Assembly: GCA_030612485.1 (NCBI GenBank)
Contig: JAUWNS010000059.1
Location: 1 to 12,421, forward strand
Source: Candidatus Bipolaricaulota bacterium
GTDB taxonomy: Bacteria; Bipolaricaulota; Bipolaricaulia; UBA7950; UBA9294
Length of the DNA: 12,421 nt
Direction: 5' to 3'
Shown: positions 1 to 8,177 of the stretch, in pieces
Numbering within the stretch: position 1 is the first letter of the stretch
Layout: every line of letters starts with the position of its first letter
Position numbers and translations under genes: made by a program
Notes under the pieces: generated by a model
Seen by the model: only the letters and a program-made list of their open reading frames with translations
Told to the model about the DNA's origin: nothing
Database searches by the model: none

Positions 1-464
1 AGGAACGGGAGGCTCTCGATATCTCCCACAGTTCCCCCCACCTCGATCACCCCGATCTCAGCCTCCTCGCGCCCCAGCGGGAGCATGACGAGGCGCTTGA
101 TCTCATCGGTGATGTGAGGGATTACTTGTACCGTCTTTCCCAGGAAAGCTCCGGCCCGTTCCTGTCGGATGACATTCCAGTAGACCTGCCCGGTGGTGAT
201 GTAATTCGCGGCGGAGAGCGGTTCGTCGAGGAACCGTTCGTAACGGCCGATATCGAGGTCGGTCTCCTTCCCGTCGTTGGTGACAAAGACCTCGCCGTGC
301 TCGTAAGGGTTCATCGTGCCGGCATCGAGATTCAGATAAGGGTCAATCTTTTGTAGGGTGACGCTATACCCGCTCAGCTTGAACAGGAGCCCGATAGAGG
401 CGGCGATGACTCCCTTTCCTAATCCAGAGATGACCCCACCGGTGACGACGATGAACTTGCGCAA
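1..464 (-). CDS. pyrG: CTP synthase, N-terminal part (cut by window edge)
   Basis: CTP synthase makes CTP from UTP, ATP and glutamine in the cytoplasm; it is the last step of pyrimidine nucleotide synthesis. The 154 visible codons cover most of the N-terminal synthetase domain. The opening reads [18 protein letters not shown], with the P-loop-like GLGKG motif and Lys17. Next come [19 protein letters not shown], the acidic stretch [15 protein letters not shown], and finally [11 protein letters not shown] near the cut edge. These are hallmark PyrG blocks in the expected order. The start is a TTG at 462-464: the family N-terminus (M-x-K-x-I-x-V-T-G-G) begins exactly there, and a strong Shine-Dalgarno lies just upstream. 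The glutaminase domain is beyond the window. The gene is divergent from secG, with 165 bp between the two start codons. Identification is near certain. Confidence 0.96.
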   Translation of the reverse strand, partial: MRKFIVVTGGVISGLGKGVIAASIGLLFKLSGYSVTLQKIDPYLNLDAGTMNPYEHGEVFVTNDGKETDLDIGRYERFLDEPLSAANYITTGQVYWNVIRQERAGAFLGKTVQVIPHITDEIKRLVMLPLGREEAEIGVIEVGGTVGDIESLPF

Positions 465-468
465 TCTC

Positions 469-480
469 CACCTCCTCCTT
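469..480 (-). promoter_or_regulatory. Ribosome binding site that fixes the TTG start of pyrG
   Basis: On the minus strand the sequence reads AAGGAGGAGGTG, an extended match to the anti-Shine-Dalgarno sequence, four bases before TTG at 464. No ATG or GTG in the pyrG frame lies nearby, so this site supports the TTG start. Confidence 0.8.
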
Positions 481-499
481 ATAGTATGAACCACGCTAC

Positions 500-528
500 A
501 GCATACGGGAGTGCGCGATATCACGCAA
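500..528 (-). promoter_or_regulatory. Possible weak promoter for pyrG
   Basis: On the minus strand TTGCGT (523-528) is separated by 17 bp from TATGCT (500-505). Each box matches the sigma-70 consensus only partly (3/6 and 4/6). It is the best-spaced candidate I find upstream of pyrG, but it could be chance. A second AT-rich stretch, TACTATAA, sits against the ribosome binding site and is too close to serve easily as a -10 box. Confidence 0.3.
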
Positions 529-542
529 GACTGTCTCTCTCT

Positions 543-571
543 TTGTACGCTGCGGGGGCTTATGCTATAAT
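543..571 (+). promoter_or_regulatory. Extended -10 sigma-70/A promoter for the secG operon
   Basis: The -35 box TTGTAC (543-548) and a perfect TATAAT (566-571) are 17 bp apart, and a TGC triplet directly before the -10 gives an extended -10 (TGCTATAAT). Transcription should start near 578, leaving a leader of about 50 bases before secG. This is the only strong promoter seen ahead of secG-oppD-oppF-rdgB. Confidence 0.82.
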
Positions 572-629
572 GCATCGCTTGTGTAAGCTAGCACGGGCAA
601 AAAAGAGCGAGAAAGGGAACGATGGTGCT

Positions 630-854
630 ATGATAGAAGTGATACTGGAAGTTCTGTTTTTCCTTGACTGTTTCGCCCTGATGGGGTTGATCCTTCTCCA
701 GATGAGCGAACACTCTGGGCTCGGTGGTGCATTCGGCTCCGGGATGTCGGGCACCGTGTTCGGGCGCGATGAAGCAAAGGATCCGAAGAGAACGCTGACA
801 GCGGGGCTCGCTGTCGTGTTCATGGTCCTGGGATTCGTCCTATCGATCTTGTAG
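630..854 (+). CDS. secG: Protein-export membrane protein SecG
   Basis: SecG is the small subunit of the SecYEG translocon; it assists SecA-driven movement of preproteins through the inner membrane. The 74-residue product has the family layout. A first membrane helix covers about residues 2-24 (IEVILEVLFFLDCFALMGLILLQ, given here as its outer limits). A cytoplasmic loop follows with the SecG signature GLGGAFGSG and a charged turn DEAKDPKR. A second helix (TLTAGLAVVFMVLGFVLSIL) runs to the end. I chose ATG at 630 because the first helix follows at once, as in other SecG proteins, and a purine-rich GAGAAAGGGA lies upstream. A longer in-frame reading from 486 would start upstream of the promoter at 543-571. 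The gene leads a four-gene operon; a strong ribosome binding site for the next gene begins 13 bp after its stop. Confidence 0.92.
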   Translation: MIEVILEVLFFLDCFALMGLILLQMSEHSGLGGAFGSGMSGTVFGRDEAKDPKRTLTAGLAVVFMVLGFVLSIL

Positions 855-885
855 CAGCTTCAAGCTAGGAGGAAGGAGGATAGCG

Positions 886-1869
886 GTGCCGCTAATTGAG
901 GTAAGAAATCTCAAGACGTATTTTTTCACCGAAGATGGTGTGGTGCGGGCTGTCGATGGGGTGGACTTCACCATCGAGCCGGAGAAGACCCTGGGAGTGG
1001 TCGGCGAGAGCGGATGCGGAAAGTCGGTGACAGCTCTCTCTGTGATGGGCCTTGTCCAAACCCCTCCTGGGAAGATCACCGAAGGGGAAATCCTCTATCA
1101 TCGAGACGGAGACGTCACGGACCTGACGCAGCTCAATCCAAAGGGACGGAAGTACCGCTCTATTCGTGGAAACGAGATTGCGATGATCTTCCAGGAGCCG
1201 ATGACCTCCCTGAACCCGGTCTATACGATCGGGAACCAGATCATGGAAGCGATCATCCTTCACCAGCACCTGCGTAAGAAAGAGGCACACAAGAAGGCGA
1301 TCGAGATGTTGCGCTCGGTGGGGATTCCGGTTCCTGAGCAGCGGGTCGACGAGTATCCGCATCAGCTCTCCGGCGGAATGCGCCAGCGCGCCATGATCGC
1401 GATGGCCCTCTCCTGTAATCCCTCCCTGTTGATTGCGGACGAACCGACGACCGCTCTCGATGTGACGATCCAGGCGCAGGTCCTGGACCTGATGAACGAC
1501 CTTCGCAAGGACTTCCATGCCGCGATTCAGTTCATCACCCACGACCTCGGCGTCATCGCTCAGATGGCCGATGACGTAGTCATCATGTACCTCGGAAAGA
1601 TCGTCGAGAGTGCCACGAGCGGCGAGACATTCCACAACGCGAAGCATCCGTATACGCAGGGATTGCTGAACTCGATCCCATCGCTCGCAACAACGAGGGC
1701 GGAGCGGTTGATTCCGATAAAAGGGGTCGTCCCCGACCCGTTTGATGTTCCGGAGGGATGCGGATTCGAGCCTAGGTGCCCGCATGCGATGGATATCTGT
1801 AAGCGAGAAATCCCGACGCTGAAGGAGATTGCCCCGGGTCATCTGGTCTCCTGTTTCCTGTATGAATGA
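886..1869 (+). CDS. oppD: Peptide/nickel-type ABC transporter ATP-binding protein (OppD/DppD-like)
   Basis: This is one of the two cytoplasmic ATPases that power an oligopeptide, dipeptide or nickel importer. The 327-residue length is normal for OppD/DppD. Visible motifs are Walker [10 protein letters not shown] (40-48), the Q-loop in [11 protein letters not shown], the ABC signature LSGGMRQR (161-168), Walker B LLIADEP ending in D185-E186, and the H-loop in ITHDLG. The C-terminal oligo_HPY region is present (HPYTQGLL), followed by four cysteines, C292, C298, C305 and C323. In characterised dipeptide transporters a comparable cysteine cluster has been reported to hold an iron-sulfur cluster. 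The start is GTG at 886, behind the strong site AGGAGGAAGGAGGA. The gene is followed 18 bp later by its oppF-like partner. No permease or substrate-binding gene is nearby, so the substrate cannot be told; OppD versus DppD is not resolved. Confidence 0.9.
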   Translation: MPLIEVRNLKTYFFTEDGVVRAVDGVDFTIEPEKTLGVVGESGCGKSVTALSVMGLVQTPPGKITEGEILYHRDGDVTDLTQLNPKGRKYRSIRGNEIAMIFQEPMTSLNPVYTIGNQIMEAIILHQHLRKKEAHKKAIEMLRSVGIPVPEQRVDEYPHQLSGGMRQRAMIAMALSCNPSLLIADEPTTALDVTIQAQVLDLMNDLRKDFHAAIQFITHDLGVIAQMADDVVIMYLGKIVESATSGETFHNAKHPYTQGLLNSIPSLATTRAERLIPIKGVVPDPFDVPEGCGFEPRCPHAMDICKREIPTLKEIAPGHLVSCFLYE

Positions 1870-1887
1870 TAAATGAGGTGATAGAGA

Positions 1888-2928
1888 TTGTCTTCCGACA
1901 ACATTCTAATTGACGTAAAGGGCTTGAAGAAGCACTTCCCGGTTCGCAAAGGGATCCTGCGCCGCGTGGTGGCACAGGTGAAGGCGGTCGATGGGGTCGA
2001 TATGTACATCAAGGAAGGGGAGACCCTGGGGTTGGTCGGGGAGAGTGGTTGTGGAAAGACTACGGCCGGCCGCACAATCCTCCGCCTGATCGAGCCGACG
2101 GCCGGATCGGTAATCTTCCGGAGCAAGAAGATGGCTGCCACTGGGGAAGAGTACAAGGACGTGGACGTCGTCAAAGCCCGTCGCAATACACTCAAGTTGC
2201 TGCGGCGTGACATGCAGGTCATCTTCCAGGACCCTTATTCCTCTTTGAACCCACGCATGACCGTGGGGTCGATCGTAGGGGAGCCGTTGCTCGTCCATGG
2301 AATCTCCAAGGGACGCGAGCGTGAGGACCGAGTCCGCGAGCTATTGGGGTCGGTCGGACTGAAACCGGACCACATGAAACGATATCCGCACGAATTCTCC
2401 GGGGGACAGCGGCAGCGGATAGGAGTGGCCCGTGCCCTTGCCCTCGACCCCCAGTTGATCATTGCCGATGAGCCCGTCTCCGCCCTTGATGTCTCCATTC
2501 AGGCGCAGGTGTTGAACCTCCTCGAGAGCCTGCAGGAGGAGTTCGGTCTGACCTACCTGTTCATAGCCCATGACCTAGCGGTCGTCAAGCACATCAGCGA
2601 CCGGGTGGCGGTGATGTACCTCGGGAGAATCGTCGAACTGTGTGAGACCGAAGCACTCTTCTTGCACCCGAAGCACCCCTACACCGAGGCGTTGATGTCC
2701 GCGGTTCCGGTGCCAGACCCCGATTACAACGTAGAGCGGATACTCCTCGAAGGGGACGTCCCCAGTCCGGTGAACCCTCCCTCCGGGTGCTATTTCCACC
2801 CACGCTGTCGCTACGCAAAGGAGATCTGCAAGACTGAAACGCCGGTCTATCGCAACCTCGGAAACGAACACTTTGTCACCTGTCACTTAGCAGATACGTT
2901 GGATCTGCAACCTGTCAACATGGAATGA
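1888..2928 (+). CDS. oppF: Peptide/nickel-type ABC transporter ATP-binding protein (OppF/DppF-like)
   Basis: This is the second ATPase of the peptide-importer pair; it would form a heterodimer with the preceding OppD-like protein under a pair of membrane permeases. Its 346 residues include Walker [10 protein letters not shown] (51-59, with K57), the Q-loop in [11 protein letters not shown], the signature FSGGQRQR (170-177), Walker B LIIADEP with D194-E195, and the H-loop IAHDLAVV. The C-terminal oligo_HPY region ([12 protein letters not shown]) ends in four cysteines, C301, C307, C314 and C332, spaced exactly as in the partner. The start is TTG at 1888: it sits five bases after GAGGTGAT, and the next residues ([15 protein letters not shown]) match the usual OppF opening. 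The stop overlaps the rdgB start in ATGA. The OppF versus DppF assignment is by resemblance only. Confidence 0.9.
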   Translation: MSSDNILIDVKGLKKHFPVRKGILRRVVAQVKAVDGVDMYIKEGETLGLVGESGCGKTTAGRTILRLIEPTAGSVIFRSKKMAATGEEYKDVDVVKARRNTLKLLRRDMQVIFQDPYSSLNPRMTVGSIVGEPLLVHGISKGREREDRVRELLGSVGLKPDHMKRYPHEFSGGQRQRIGVARALALDPQLIIADEPVSALDVSIQAQVLNLLESLQEEFGLTYLFIAHDLAVVKHISDRVAVMYLGRIVELCETEALFLHPKHPYTEALMSAVPVPDPDYNVERILLEGDVPSPVNPPSGCYFHPRCRYAKEICKTETPVYRNLGNEHFVTCHLADTLDLQPVNME

Positions 2929-3515
2929 TCCTCCTCCTCGGGACACGTAATAGGGGGAAGATCGAAGAACTGAAGGAGCTCCTTGCCGACCTTGAAGGCT
3001 TGGATCTCCTTACCTTTCACGAGCGCCCGTTTCACGAGGTCGAGGAGACCGGGTCCACCTTCCGCGAGAACGCCCTTCTCAAGGCGCGGGCGATCGGACG
3101 GGAGACAGGTATCCCTGTTCTTGCTGATGATTCCGGGCTGGAGGTCTCTTCGCTGAACGGAGAACCCGGGGTGTGCTCGGCGCGATTTTCCGGGGTGCCG
3201 GTCGATTATACGCGCAACAATACCCTCCTCCTCGAACGGCTCAAGGGAGTCGAGGATCGGCGGGCGCGGTTCGTGATCGTGATCGCCCTGCGCCTCCCCG
3301 ACGGGCGGGAGTTTCTCCAGGAAGGAATCTTAGATGGAAAGATCGCCCGTTATCTGACCGGGGCAGGAGGGTTTGGTTACGACCCTCTCTTCATCCCTGA
3401 GGGGTCTTCGCTGACCCTCGCCGAGATGACGAGCGTCGAGAAGAACGCGATCAGCCACCGGCAGCGCGCGATCGTCGGGATCAAGGAGATCCTGCGCGGT
3501 CTCTTGCAGGGTTAA
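2925..3515 (+). CDS. rdgB: Non-canonical purine NTP pyrophosphatase (RdgB/HAM1 family)
   Basis: This cytoplasmic enzyme hydrolyses ITP, dITP and XTP to the monophosphate plus pyrophosphate, which keeps deaminated purines out of DNA and RNA. The 196-residue product has the family's normal size. Motifs in order are [11 protein letters not shown] near the N-terminus (nucleotide-binding T-x-N-x-G-K), ADDSGLEV with D68 and D69 (D69 is the catalytic position in the E. coli enzyme), [18 protein letters not shown], and [13 protein letters not shown]. The usual tyrosine or histidine in the fourth position of the PGVYSAR block is a cysteine here, a mild variation. The start ATG overlaps the oppF stop by four bases (ATGA) and has no clear Shine-Dalgarno, so translation is probably coupled. 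The stop overlaps that of dnaJ on the other strand. Confidence 0.95.
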   Translation: MILLLGTRNRGKIEELKELLADLEGLDLLTFHERPFHEVEETGSTFRENALLKARAIGRETGIPVLADDSGLEVSSLNGEPGVCSARFSGVPVDYTRNNTLLLERLKGVEDRRARFVIVIALRLPDGREFLQEGILDGKIARYLTGAGGFGYDPLFIPEGSSLTLAEMTSVEKNAISHRQRAIVGIKEILRGLLQG

Positions 3516-4621
3516 TCCTCGATCGTGGGAAGTGAGCGCGCTAGGTCCTGAAGGATGCGACGCTGTGCGGTGGAGAGACGTTTGAGGACGATAACCCGAA
3601 CGGTGATGAAGTGATCTCCCTTCCCGTTTTGGTGGAGATCAGCGATCCCCTTCCCGCGGAGGCGGATTACCGTTTCCGGTTGTGTTCCTGCGGGGATCGT
3701 GACCGTCTCTTCCCCCCACAGGGTCTTCACCTTAGCCTTAAATCCAAGAGTGGCCTGGGGATAGTGGATCTTCACGGTGGAATAGATGTCGCGGCCGCGC
3801 CGTTCGAAGTGGGGATGGGGGATCACCTCGATCACAATGTACAGATCCCCAGGGGGGGCACCCCCGGGACCGACGTTCCCTTGCCCCTTCAATCTCAGGC
3901 GGGACCCGCTATCGACTCCGGCGGGGACGTTGATCGAGATTTTGCTCTTCTCCTTCACCCGTCCGCTACCGTGACAGCGGTGACAAGGGTGCTCGATGAT
4001 CTCCCCCGCCCCCTCGCACTCCGGGCAGATCCGAACGTTGACGAAGCTCCCGAGTAAGCTCTGCTGCCGGTACTCCACCTGTCCTCTCCCCTTGCAGGTT
4101 TGGCAGGTGCTCTTAGAGGTCCCTGGTTCCAGCCCGCTTCCCCCGCAGCGATCGCATGCGACCAACCGCGGGGCGATGATCTTCATCTTCGTTCCCAAGG
4201 CCGCGTCTTCCAGGGTGATGCGCAGTTTGTACTCTATATCCTCCCCGTGGGGCGCGCGGCGCTGTTGCGTGCTGGTACGAGATCCGCCTTGGCGGAAGAA
4301 GAGGTCGAACAGGTCATCAACCCCCCCAAATCCGAAATCGGAGAAGTCCTGGCGCGCTCGCCGGAAGTCGGTCCGACTGAAGTCGAACCCCTGTGCCGGG
4401 CCGGCATGTCCGTAGCGGTCATATTGGGCCCGCTTGTCCGGGTCCGAGAGGACCTCGTAGGATTCTGCGACCTGCTTGAACTCCTCTTCGGCCTTTGCCC
4501 GCTCTTTCGGGTTCTTATCGGGGTGAAATTCCTTTGCCTTGCGGCGATAGGCCCGCTTGATCTCCTCTGGGCTCGCCTCGCGGGTGACCCCGAGCACCTG
4601 ATAGTAATCGCGTTTCGCCAC
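3512..4621 (-). CDS. dnaJ: Chaperone protein DnaJ
   Basis: DnaJ is the Hsp40 co-chaperone that delivers unfolded proteins to DnaK and stimulates its ATPase. The 369-residue product is a complete type I DnaJ. It has an N-terminal J domain with HPD at residues 33-35, a short G/F region ([14 protein letters not shown], about 96-109), and a zinc-binding region with all four C-x-x-C-x-G-x-G repeats: [24 protein letters not shown] and CHRCHGSG. The eight cysteines are 156, 159, 173, 176, 199, 202, 213 and 216. A C-terminal substrate-binding domain follows. The start is GTG at 4619-4621, preceded by AGAAGGGGAT. It lies 23 bp after dnaK as the last gene of the heat-shock operon. Its TAA stop shares bases with the rdgB stop, leaving no room for an intergenic terminator. 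Confidence 0.97.
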   Translation of the reverse strand: MAKRDYYQVLGVTREASPEEIKRAYRRKAKEFHPDKNPKERAKAEEEFKQVAESYEVLSDPDKRAQYDRYGHAGPAQGFDFSRTDFRRARQDFSDFGFGGVDDLFDLFFRQGGSRTSTQQRRAPHGEDIEYKLRITLEDAALGTKMKIIAPRLVACDRCGGSGLEPGTSKSTCQTCKGRGQVEYRQQSLLGSFVNVRICPECEGAGEIIEHPCHRCHGSGRVKEKSKISINVPAGVDSGSRLRLKGQGNVGPGGAPPGDLYIVIEVIPHPHFERRGRDIYSTVKIHYPQATLGFKAKVKTLWGEETVTIPAGTQPETVIRLRGKGIADLHQNGKGDHFITVRVIVLKRLSTAQRRILQDLARSLPTIED

Positions 4622-4644
4622 GCTATCCCCTTCTCTTTATGCGA

Positions 4645-6486
4645 CTATTTTTCCTCGTACTCCGCGTCGATATACCCGCTGTCATCGCCATCGTCTGTGG
4701 AGGAATCCTCTTCCTTTGAAGGTGGAGTCTCGGCCGAGGCCTGCTTGTATGCTTCCTCAGCGAGCTTCTGCGAACTTTTTCCGAGATCCTCCATCGCCTT
4801 TTTTATCTCCTCGGTGCTGGCATTCTGCGAGATCTTTTCCTTCAAGCGGCGGAGGTGATCCTCGATCTCTCCCCTATTCTCTTGGCTCACCTTCTCTCCG
4901 AGATCGGAGAGGGTCTTCTCCACCGAGAATACGAGCTGATCGGCCTGGTTGCGGATCTCAACCTCTTCTGCCTTTTTCTTATCTTCCTCGGCGTGTTCCT
5001 CTGCCTCGCGGCGCATACTCTCGATCTCGCTATCGTCGAGGCGGGAGGATTCAGTGATCGTGATCGAGGCGCTCTTCTCGGTAGCCTTGTCCTTGGCGGT
5101 GACGTTTAGTATCCCGTTGGCATCGATATTGAACGTGACGTCGATCTGTGGGACTCCCCGGGGAGCGGGGGGCAGGCCAGGGAGCTGGAACTTCCCGAGC
5201 GACTTGTTGTCGGCGGCCATCTTCCGTTCCCCTTGCACCACATGAATCTCCACGGTCGGCTGATTGTTCTCCGCGGTGGTGAACGTCTTCGATTTCTCGG
5301 TGGGGATGGTCGTGTTCCGCTCGATCAATGGTGTGGCGATCCCGCCCAGGGTCTCGATGGAGAGAGTGAGGGGCGTAACGTCGAGGAGGACGATCTCGTC
5401 GACCTCTCCCGCTAGAACCCCTCCCTGAATCGCTGCTCCTGCAGCTACGACCTCGTCGGGGTTGATCTCCTTGTTGATCTTACCGGGGATGCGGGCACTT
5501 ATCAGCTCCTGGACCCTAGGGATTCGCGTCGACCCACCGACGAGGACTACCTGATCGATCTGGTCCGCCGTCTTCTTCGCCTCATGCATCGTGTTATTGA
5601 CGATCTGGTCCGTCCGTTTGAGGTGGTCATCGATCATCTGCTCGAAGTGAGCACGGGTGAGCTTCTTCTCCAGGTGCTTCGGCCCGCTAGCATCGGCGGT
5701 GATGTATGGGAGGTTTATCGTCGTCTCCTTGCGGCTGGATAGCTCCATCTTCGCCGCCTCGGCCGCGTCCTTCAGTCGCTGCATCGCACTCGGGTCTTTG
5801 CTGAGGTCGATCCCGCTGTCCTTCCGGAACTCCTCTACCAAGAAGTCCATGATCCGCCGGTCGAAGTCATCTCCTCCAAGCTGGGTGTCGCCATCGGTGG
5901 CGATCACGTCGAAGACCCCGTCCCCGATCTCCAGGATCGAGACATCGAATGTCCCTCCCCCGAGGTCGTAGACGAGAATCGTCTGTTCCTCGGTCTTATC
6001 GAGCCCGTAGGCGAGGGCAGCGGCTGTCGGTTCGTTGATGATTCGCATCACCTCTAGACCGGCGATAGTTCCTGCGTCCTTCGTTGCCTGGCGTTGCGCG
6101 TCGTTGAAGTAGGCGGGGACAGTGATCACGGCTTTGTTCACCTTGGATCCGAGGTTTTCTTCGGCGTCCTTCTTCATCTTCTGCAGGATCATCGCCGAGA
6201 TCTGTTCGGGGGTGTACTCCGTTGTCTTCCCGTCGAGCTCGATCTTCACCGTGTGATCCCGTCCCATCTGCCGCTTGATCGAGGAGATGGTGTGCTTGGG
6301 ATTGGTGATCGCTTGACGCTTGGCGAGCCGGCCGACAAGTCGTTCCCCTGTGTCGGTGAACGCGACGACGGACGGTGTGGTCCGTTCCCCTTCGGCGTTC
6401 GTGATCACCTCCGGGCTACCTCCTTCAAGTATTGCAATACAAGAATTGGTCGTTCCTAAATCGATTCCGATGATCTTCTCTCTCAT
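4645..6486 (-). CDS. dnaK: Chaperone protein DnaK (Hsp70)
   Basis: DnaK is the ATP-driven Hsp70 chaperone that binds exposed hydrophobic segments of proteins. The product has 613 residues. The nucleotide-binding domain opens with [12 protein letters not shown] and carries [21 protein letters not shown] (given as its block of about residues 120-140), the phosphate-2 loop [12 protein letters not shown], and [13 protein letters not shown]. The interdomain linker VLLDVTPL is at 366-373. A substrate-binding domain and helical lid follow, ending in an acidic tail with DAEYEE. Between IKRQMG and the PEQISAMIL block the protein is short, as in Firmicutes and Thermotogae; E. coli DnaK carries about 20-25 extra residues there. 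The start ATG overlaps the grpE stop (ATGA) and has the site AAGGAGGAGA four bases upstream. Identification is certain. Confidence 0.98.
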   Translation of the reverse strand: MREKIIGIDLGTTNSCIAILEGGSPEVITNAEGERTTPSVVAFTDTGERLVGRLAKRQAITNPKHTISSIKRQMGRDHTVKIELDGKTTEYTPEQISAMILQKMKKDAEENLGSKVNKAVITVPAYFNDAQRQATKDAGTIAGLEVMRIINEPTAAALAYGLDKTEEQTILVYDLGGGTFDVSILEIGDGVFDVIATDGDTQLGGDDFDRRIMDFLVEEFRKDSGIDLSKDPSAMQRLKDAAEAAKMELSSRKETTINLPYITADASGPKHLEKKLTRAHFEQMIDDHLKRTDQIVNNTMHEAKKTADQIDQVVLVGGSTRIPRVQELISARIPGKINKEINPDEVVAAGAAIQGGVLAGEVDEIVLLDVTPLTLSIETLGGIATPLIERNTTIPTEKSKTFTTAENNQPTVEIHVVQGERKMAADNKSLGKFQLPGLPPAPRGVPQIDVTFNIDANGILNVTAKDKATEKSASITITESSRLDDSEIESMRREAEEHAEEDKKKAEEVEIRNQADQLVFSVEKTLSDLGEKVSQENRGEIEDHLRRLKEKISQNASTEEIKKAMEDLGKSSQKLAEEAYKQASAETPPSKEEDSSTDDGDDSGYIDAEYEEK

Positions 6487-7046
6487 GTTGTCTCCTCCTT
6501 GTCCTCTTCTCTTCCACCGCTCACTTTCACCTTGCAGGGGCGAAGGAGGCGGCCATTGCGCAGGTACCCGCGCTCGAATTCCTCTAGGATCATGTTTCGT
6601 TCCTCATCACTCGGGACGCTCAACAGGGCATCGTGCAGGGTCGGGTCGAACAGTGTCCCCACCGCTTCGATCGAAGAGACCCCCTTTGTCTTGAGGATCT
6701 GATCGAACTGGGCGTAGATCTTCTCGATCCCATGGACAAACGACTCGCTATCCTTGTTCCCTGAGAAGCTCTCAAACGCGCGCACGAGGTTGTCGTAAAG
6801 GGGAAGTACGTCGAGGATCTCTTGATCGGCGACGCGCTCCTCCAAATTCGGCATCTCGCGCAGCATTCGCTTCTTGTAGTTCTCAAACTCCGCTTGCAAT
6901 CGTTGGAGTCGATCGATGTAGGAGAGAATCTGCTCCTCCTTCTCCGCGAGCTGCGTTTCGAGAGAAGGGGCCCCCTCTTCATTCATTGCTTCGGCTCTTG
7001 TTTCGTTCTTCACTTTCATATCTTCCTTGGTCTCTTTTGGGATCAT
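6483..7046 (-). CDS. grpE: Nucleotide exchange factor GrpE
   Basis: GrpE releases ADP from DnaK and so resets the chaperone cycle. The 187-residue product has a charged, disordered N-terminus, then the long coiled-coil helix ([19 protein letters not shown] and the typical [12 protein letters not shown]). The core follows with [44 protein letters not shown] and the C-terminal beta-wing [17 protein letters not shown]. All are standard GrpE blocks. I chose ATG at 7046 because it starts two bases after the hrcA stop and has GGGAGG (7055-7060) eight bases upstream. A longer in-frame reading to 7151 would lie inside hrcA and adds no family-like sequence. The stop overlaps the dnaK start by four bases, suggesting translational coupling and matched amounts of the two proteins. 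Confidence 0.95.
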   Translation of the reverse strand: MIPKETKEDMKVKNETRAEAMNEEGAPSLETQLAEKEEQILSYIDRLQRLQAEFENYKKRMLREMPNLEERVADQEILDVLPLYDNLVRAFESFSGNKDSESFVHGIEKIYAQFDQILKTKGVSSIEAVGTLFDPTLHDALLSVPSDEERNMILEEFERGYLRNGRLLRPCKVKVSGGREEDKEETT

Positions 7047-7048
7047 CC

Positions 7049-8098
7049 TTAATTCCTCCCGGTACTCAGTTTGCAAGAGGCGACGAGGAGCGTCTCCAGG
7101 CGGTGGGCGATGTAGCTTGTCGCGGAGAGAACCCGCCCGTAGTTCATCCACAGAGGGCCGATCACACCGAGTATCCCCGCGTGCGGGCGATAGTCGGAAG
7201 TGACGACGCTGTAGTTCTCCAGACCGGGAAGCGACTCCGCACCGATGGAGACGGCGAGCCCGTGCTTATTGTCCCGCGCGCCGTGGATCGCTTCGACAAA
7301 CGATCGGTCGTCTTGCACCGCGTGAATGAGCCGTGCGAAGTGGTCCATCGATCGCTCGGGATCCGTCTTTTGCAGATCATCGACGAGGTTCAGCAACCCT
7401 TCGGAGTAGAGGCGTTGATGCGATCGGCGTTCGAGGAGGCGTTCGAGCAGGAGCAATGCCTGACGGACGGGGCGTTCGTACCAACCCTCCGGGTTCTCCT
7501 TGAGAGTTAACTCGTGGATCGTGCTCAACGGGACCCCGTGGAGGGAGGAGTTGATTATCTGTGCAATCTGTTCTACCTCTTCCTTGGAGAGATCCTCCTG
7601 CAGCGGGACCAGTCGGTGTTCAATGATACCAATGTCGGAGACGACCACCAACAGAACGAGGCGCGGGGTCATGTGTAAGAGCATGACCTGGTCGAGGCGG
7701 GTCTCCTCCAACCGTGGCGGAATGATAAACCCGACGTATCCGGTGATGTTCCCGAGAAGGAAGGCCGTCTGCCGCATCGTCTCCCCAATCTCGAGAGAGT
7801 GCACCTCGTACGCTTCGACAACCTCCAACCGCTCCTTCTTGGTCAGCTCGGAGAGGTCAAGGAGCCAGTCGACGAAGAACCGGTATCCCGCCTTGGTAGG
7901 TATCCGGCCTGAGGAAGCATACGGTTTCTCGATGTACCCTGCCGCCTCAAGGTCGTTCATGTCGTTCCGCACGGTCGCGGAGCTCGCTCGCAGGCCGTAG
8001 TCCTCAAGTATCATCCTTGAAGACACAGGCTCTCGCAGCCGAATGTAACGATCGACGATCTCCTTTAAAATCAGTCGCTGTCTCTCTGGAAGGGGCAT
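7049..8098 (-). CDS. hrcA: Heat-inducible transcription repressor HrcA
   Basis: HrcA binds CIRCE operators and represses heat-shock operons; in studied bacteria its activity depends on GroEL. The 349-residue product has an N-terminal winged helix-turn-helix (ERQRLILKEIVDRYI, then SSATVRNDMNDLEAAGYIEK) and the highly conserved SSGRIPTKAGYRFFVD, followed by the GAF-like and dimerisation regions (MLLHMTPRLVLLVVV; GVIGPLWMNYGRVL near the end). I prefer ATG at 8098: it is five bases after TAAGGA, and the sequence from there matches the usual HrcA opening. The GTG at 8113, five codons upstream, is formed by the GAGTGCTAA arm of the CIRCE element and is probably not the start. First gene of the operon, likely self-repressed. 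Confidence 0.95.
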   Translation of the reverse strand: MPLPERQRLILKEIVDRYIRLREPVSSRMILEDYGLRASSATVRNDMNDLEAAGYIEKPYASSGRIPTKAGYRFFVDWLLDLSELTKKERLEVVEAYEVHSLEIGETMRQTAFLLGNITGYVGFIIPPRLEETRLDQVMLLHMTPRLVLLVVVSDIGIIEHRLVPLQEDLSKEEVEQIAQIINSSLHGVPLSTIHELTLKENPEGWYERPVRQALLLLERLLERRSHQRLYSEGLLNLVDDLQKTDPERSMDHFARLIHAVQDDRSFVEAIHGARDNKHGLAVSIGAESLPGLENYSVVTSDYRPHAGILGVIGPLWMNYGRVLSATSYIAHRLETLLVASCKLSTGRN

Positions 8099-8103
8099 TT
8101 TTA

Positions 8104-8109
8104 TCCTTA
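8104..8109 (-). promoter_or_regulatory. Ribosome binding site deciding the hrcA start
   Basis: TAAGGA on the minus strand lies five bases before ATG at 8098. Its first three bases are the last three of the CIRCE arm, so operator and ribosome binding site abut. The GTG at 8113 has only the weak AAGAGA directly before it. Confidence 0.65.
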
Positions 8110-8133
8110 GCACTCTCTTATGCTGTTTGCTAA
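8107..8133 (-). promoter_or_regulatory. CIRCE element (HrcA operator)
   Basis: The CIRCE consensus is TTAGCACTC-N9-GAGTGCTAA. Read along the operon this site is TTAGCAAAC, nine bases, then GAGTGCTAA. The promoter-distal arm is perfect and the promoter-proximal arm matches 7 of 9, with spacing exactly nine. It begins immediately after the -10 box and covers the expected transcription start, the classic position for HrcA repression of its own operon. I found it by eye from the consensus. Confidence 0.92.
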
Positions 8134-8162
8134 ATAATAGCCAGACGGTTCGACCTTGTCAA
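8134..8162 (-). promoter_or_regulatory. Sigma-70/A promoter of the hrcA-grpE-dnaK-dnaJ operon
   Basis: On the minus strand there is a perfect TTGACA (8157-8162), a 17-bp spacer and TATTAT (8134-8139; 5 of 6 matches). Transcription should begin around 8127, inside the CIRCE element. The strength and position fit a housekeeping promoter held off by HrcA rather than one needing an alternative heat-shock sigma factor. Confidence 0.9.
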
Positions 8163-8177
8163 TGAGCAGGCATCCGG

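Noticed and set aside
578..589. Small inverted repeat GCTT-N4-AAGC in the secG leader
   Set aside because: Four base pairs are too few to suggest a regulatory hairpin, and no riboswitch-like pattern surrounds it.
486..629. N-terminal extension of secG from ATG 486
   Set aside because: It would place coding sequence upstream of and across the promoter at 543-571, and it adds residues unlike any SecG; ATG 630 gives the family start.
892..1842. 316-codon open frame on the minus strand opposite oppD
   Set aside because: It mirrors a strongly conserved ABC ATPase; the translation has no domain pattern and is explained by codon bias of the real gene.
3852..3858. G7 run in dnaJ (also C7 at 4321 and a G7 run at 11333)
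   Set aside because: These could be slippage-prone, but each reads through intact conserved protein, so there is no sign of a frameshift.
4100..4858. 252-codon open frame on the plus strand across dnaJ and dnaK
   Set aside because: It spans the ends of two certain genes on the other strand and shows no recognisable motif.
7047..7151. Longer grpE reading from 7151
   Set aside because: It lies wholly inside the end of hrcA, has no family similarity, and a good ribosome binding site precedes ATG 7046.
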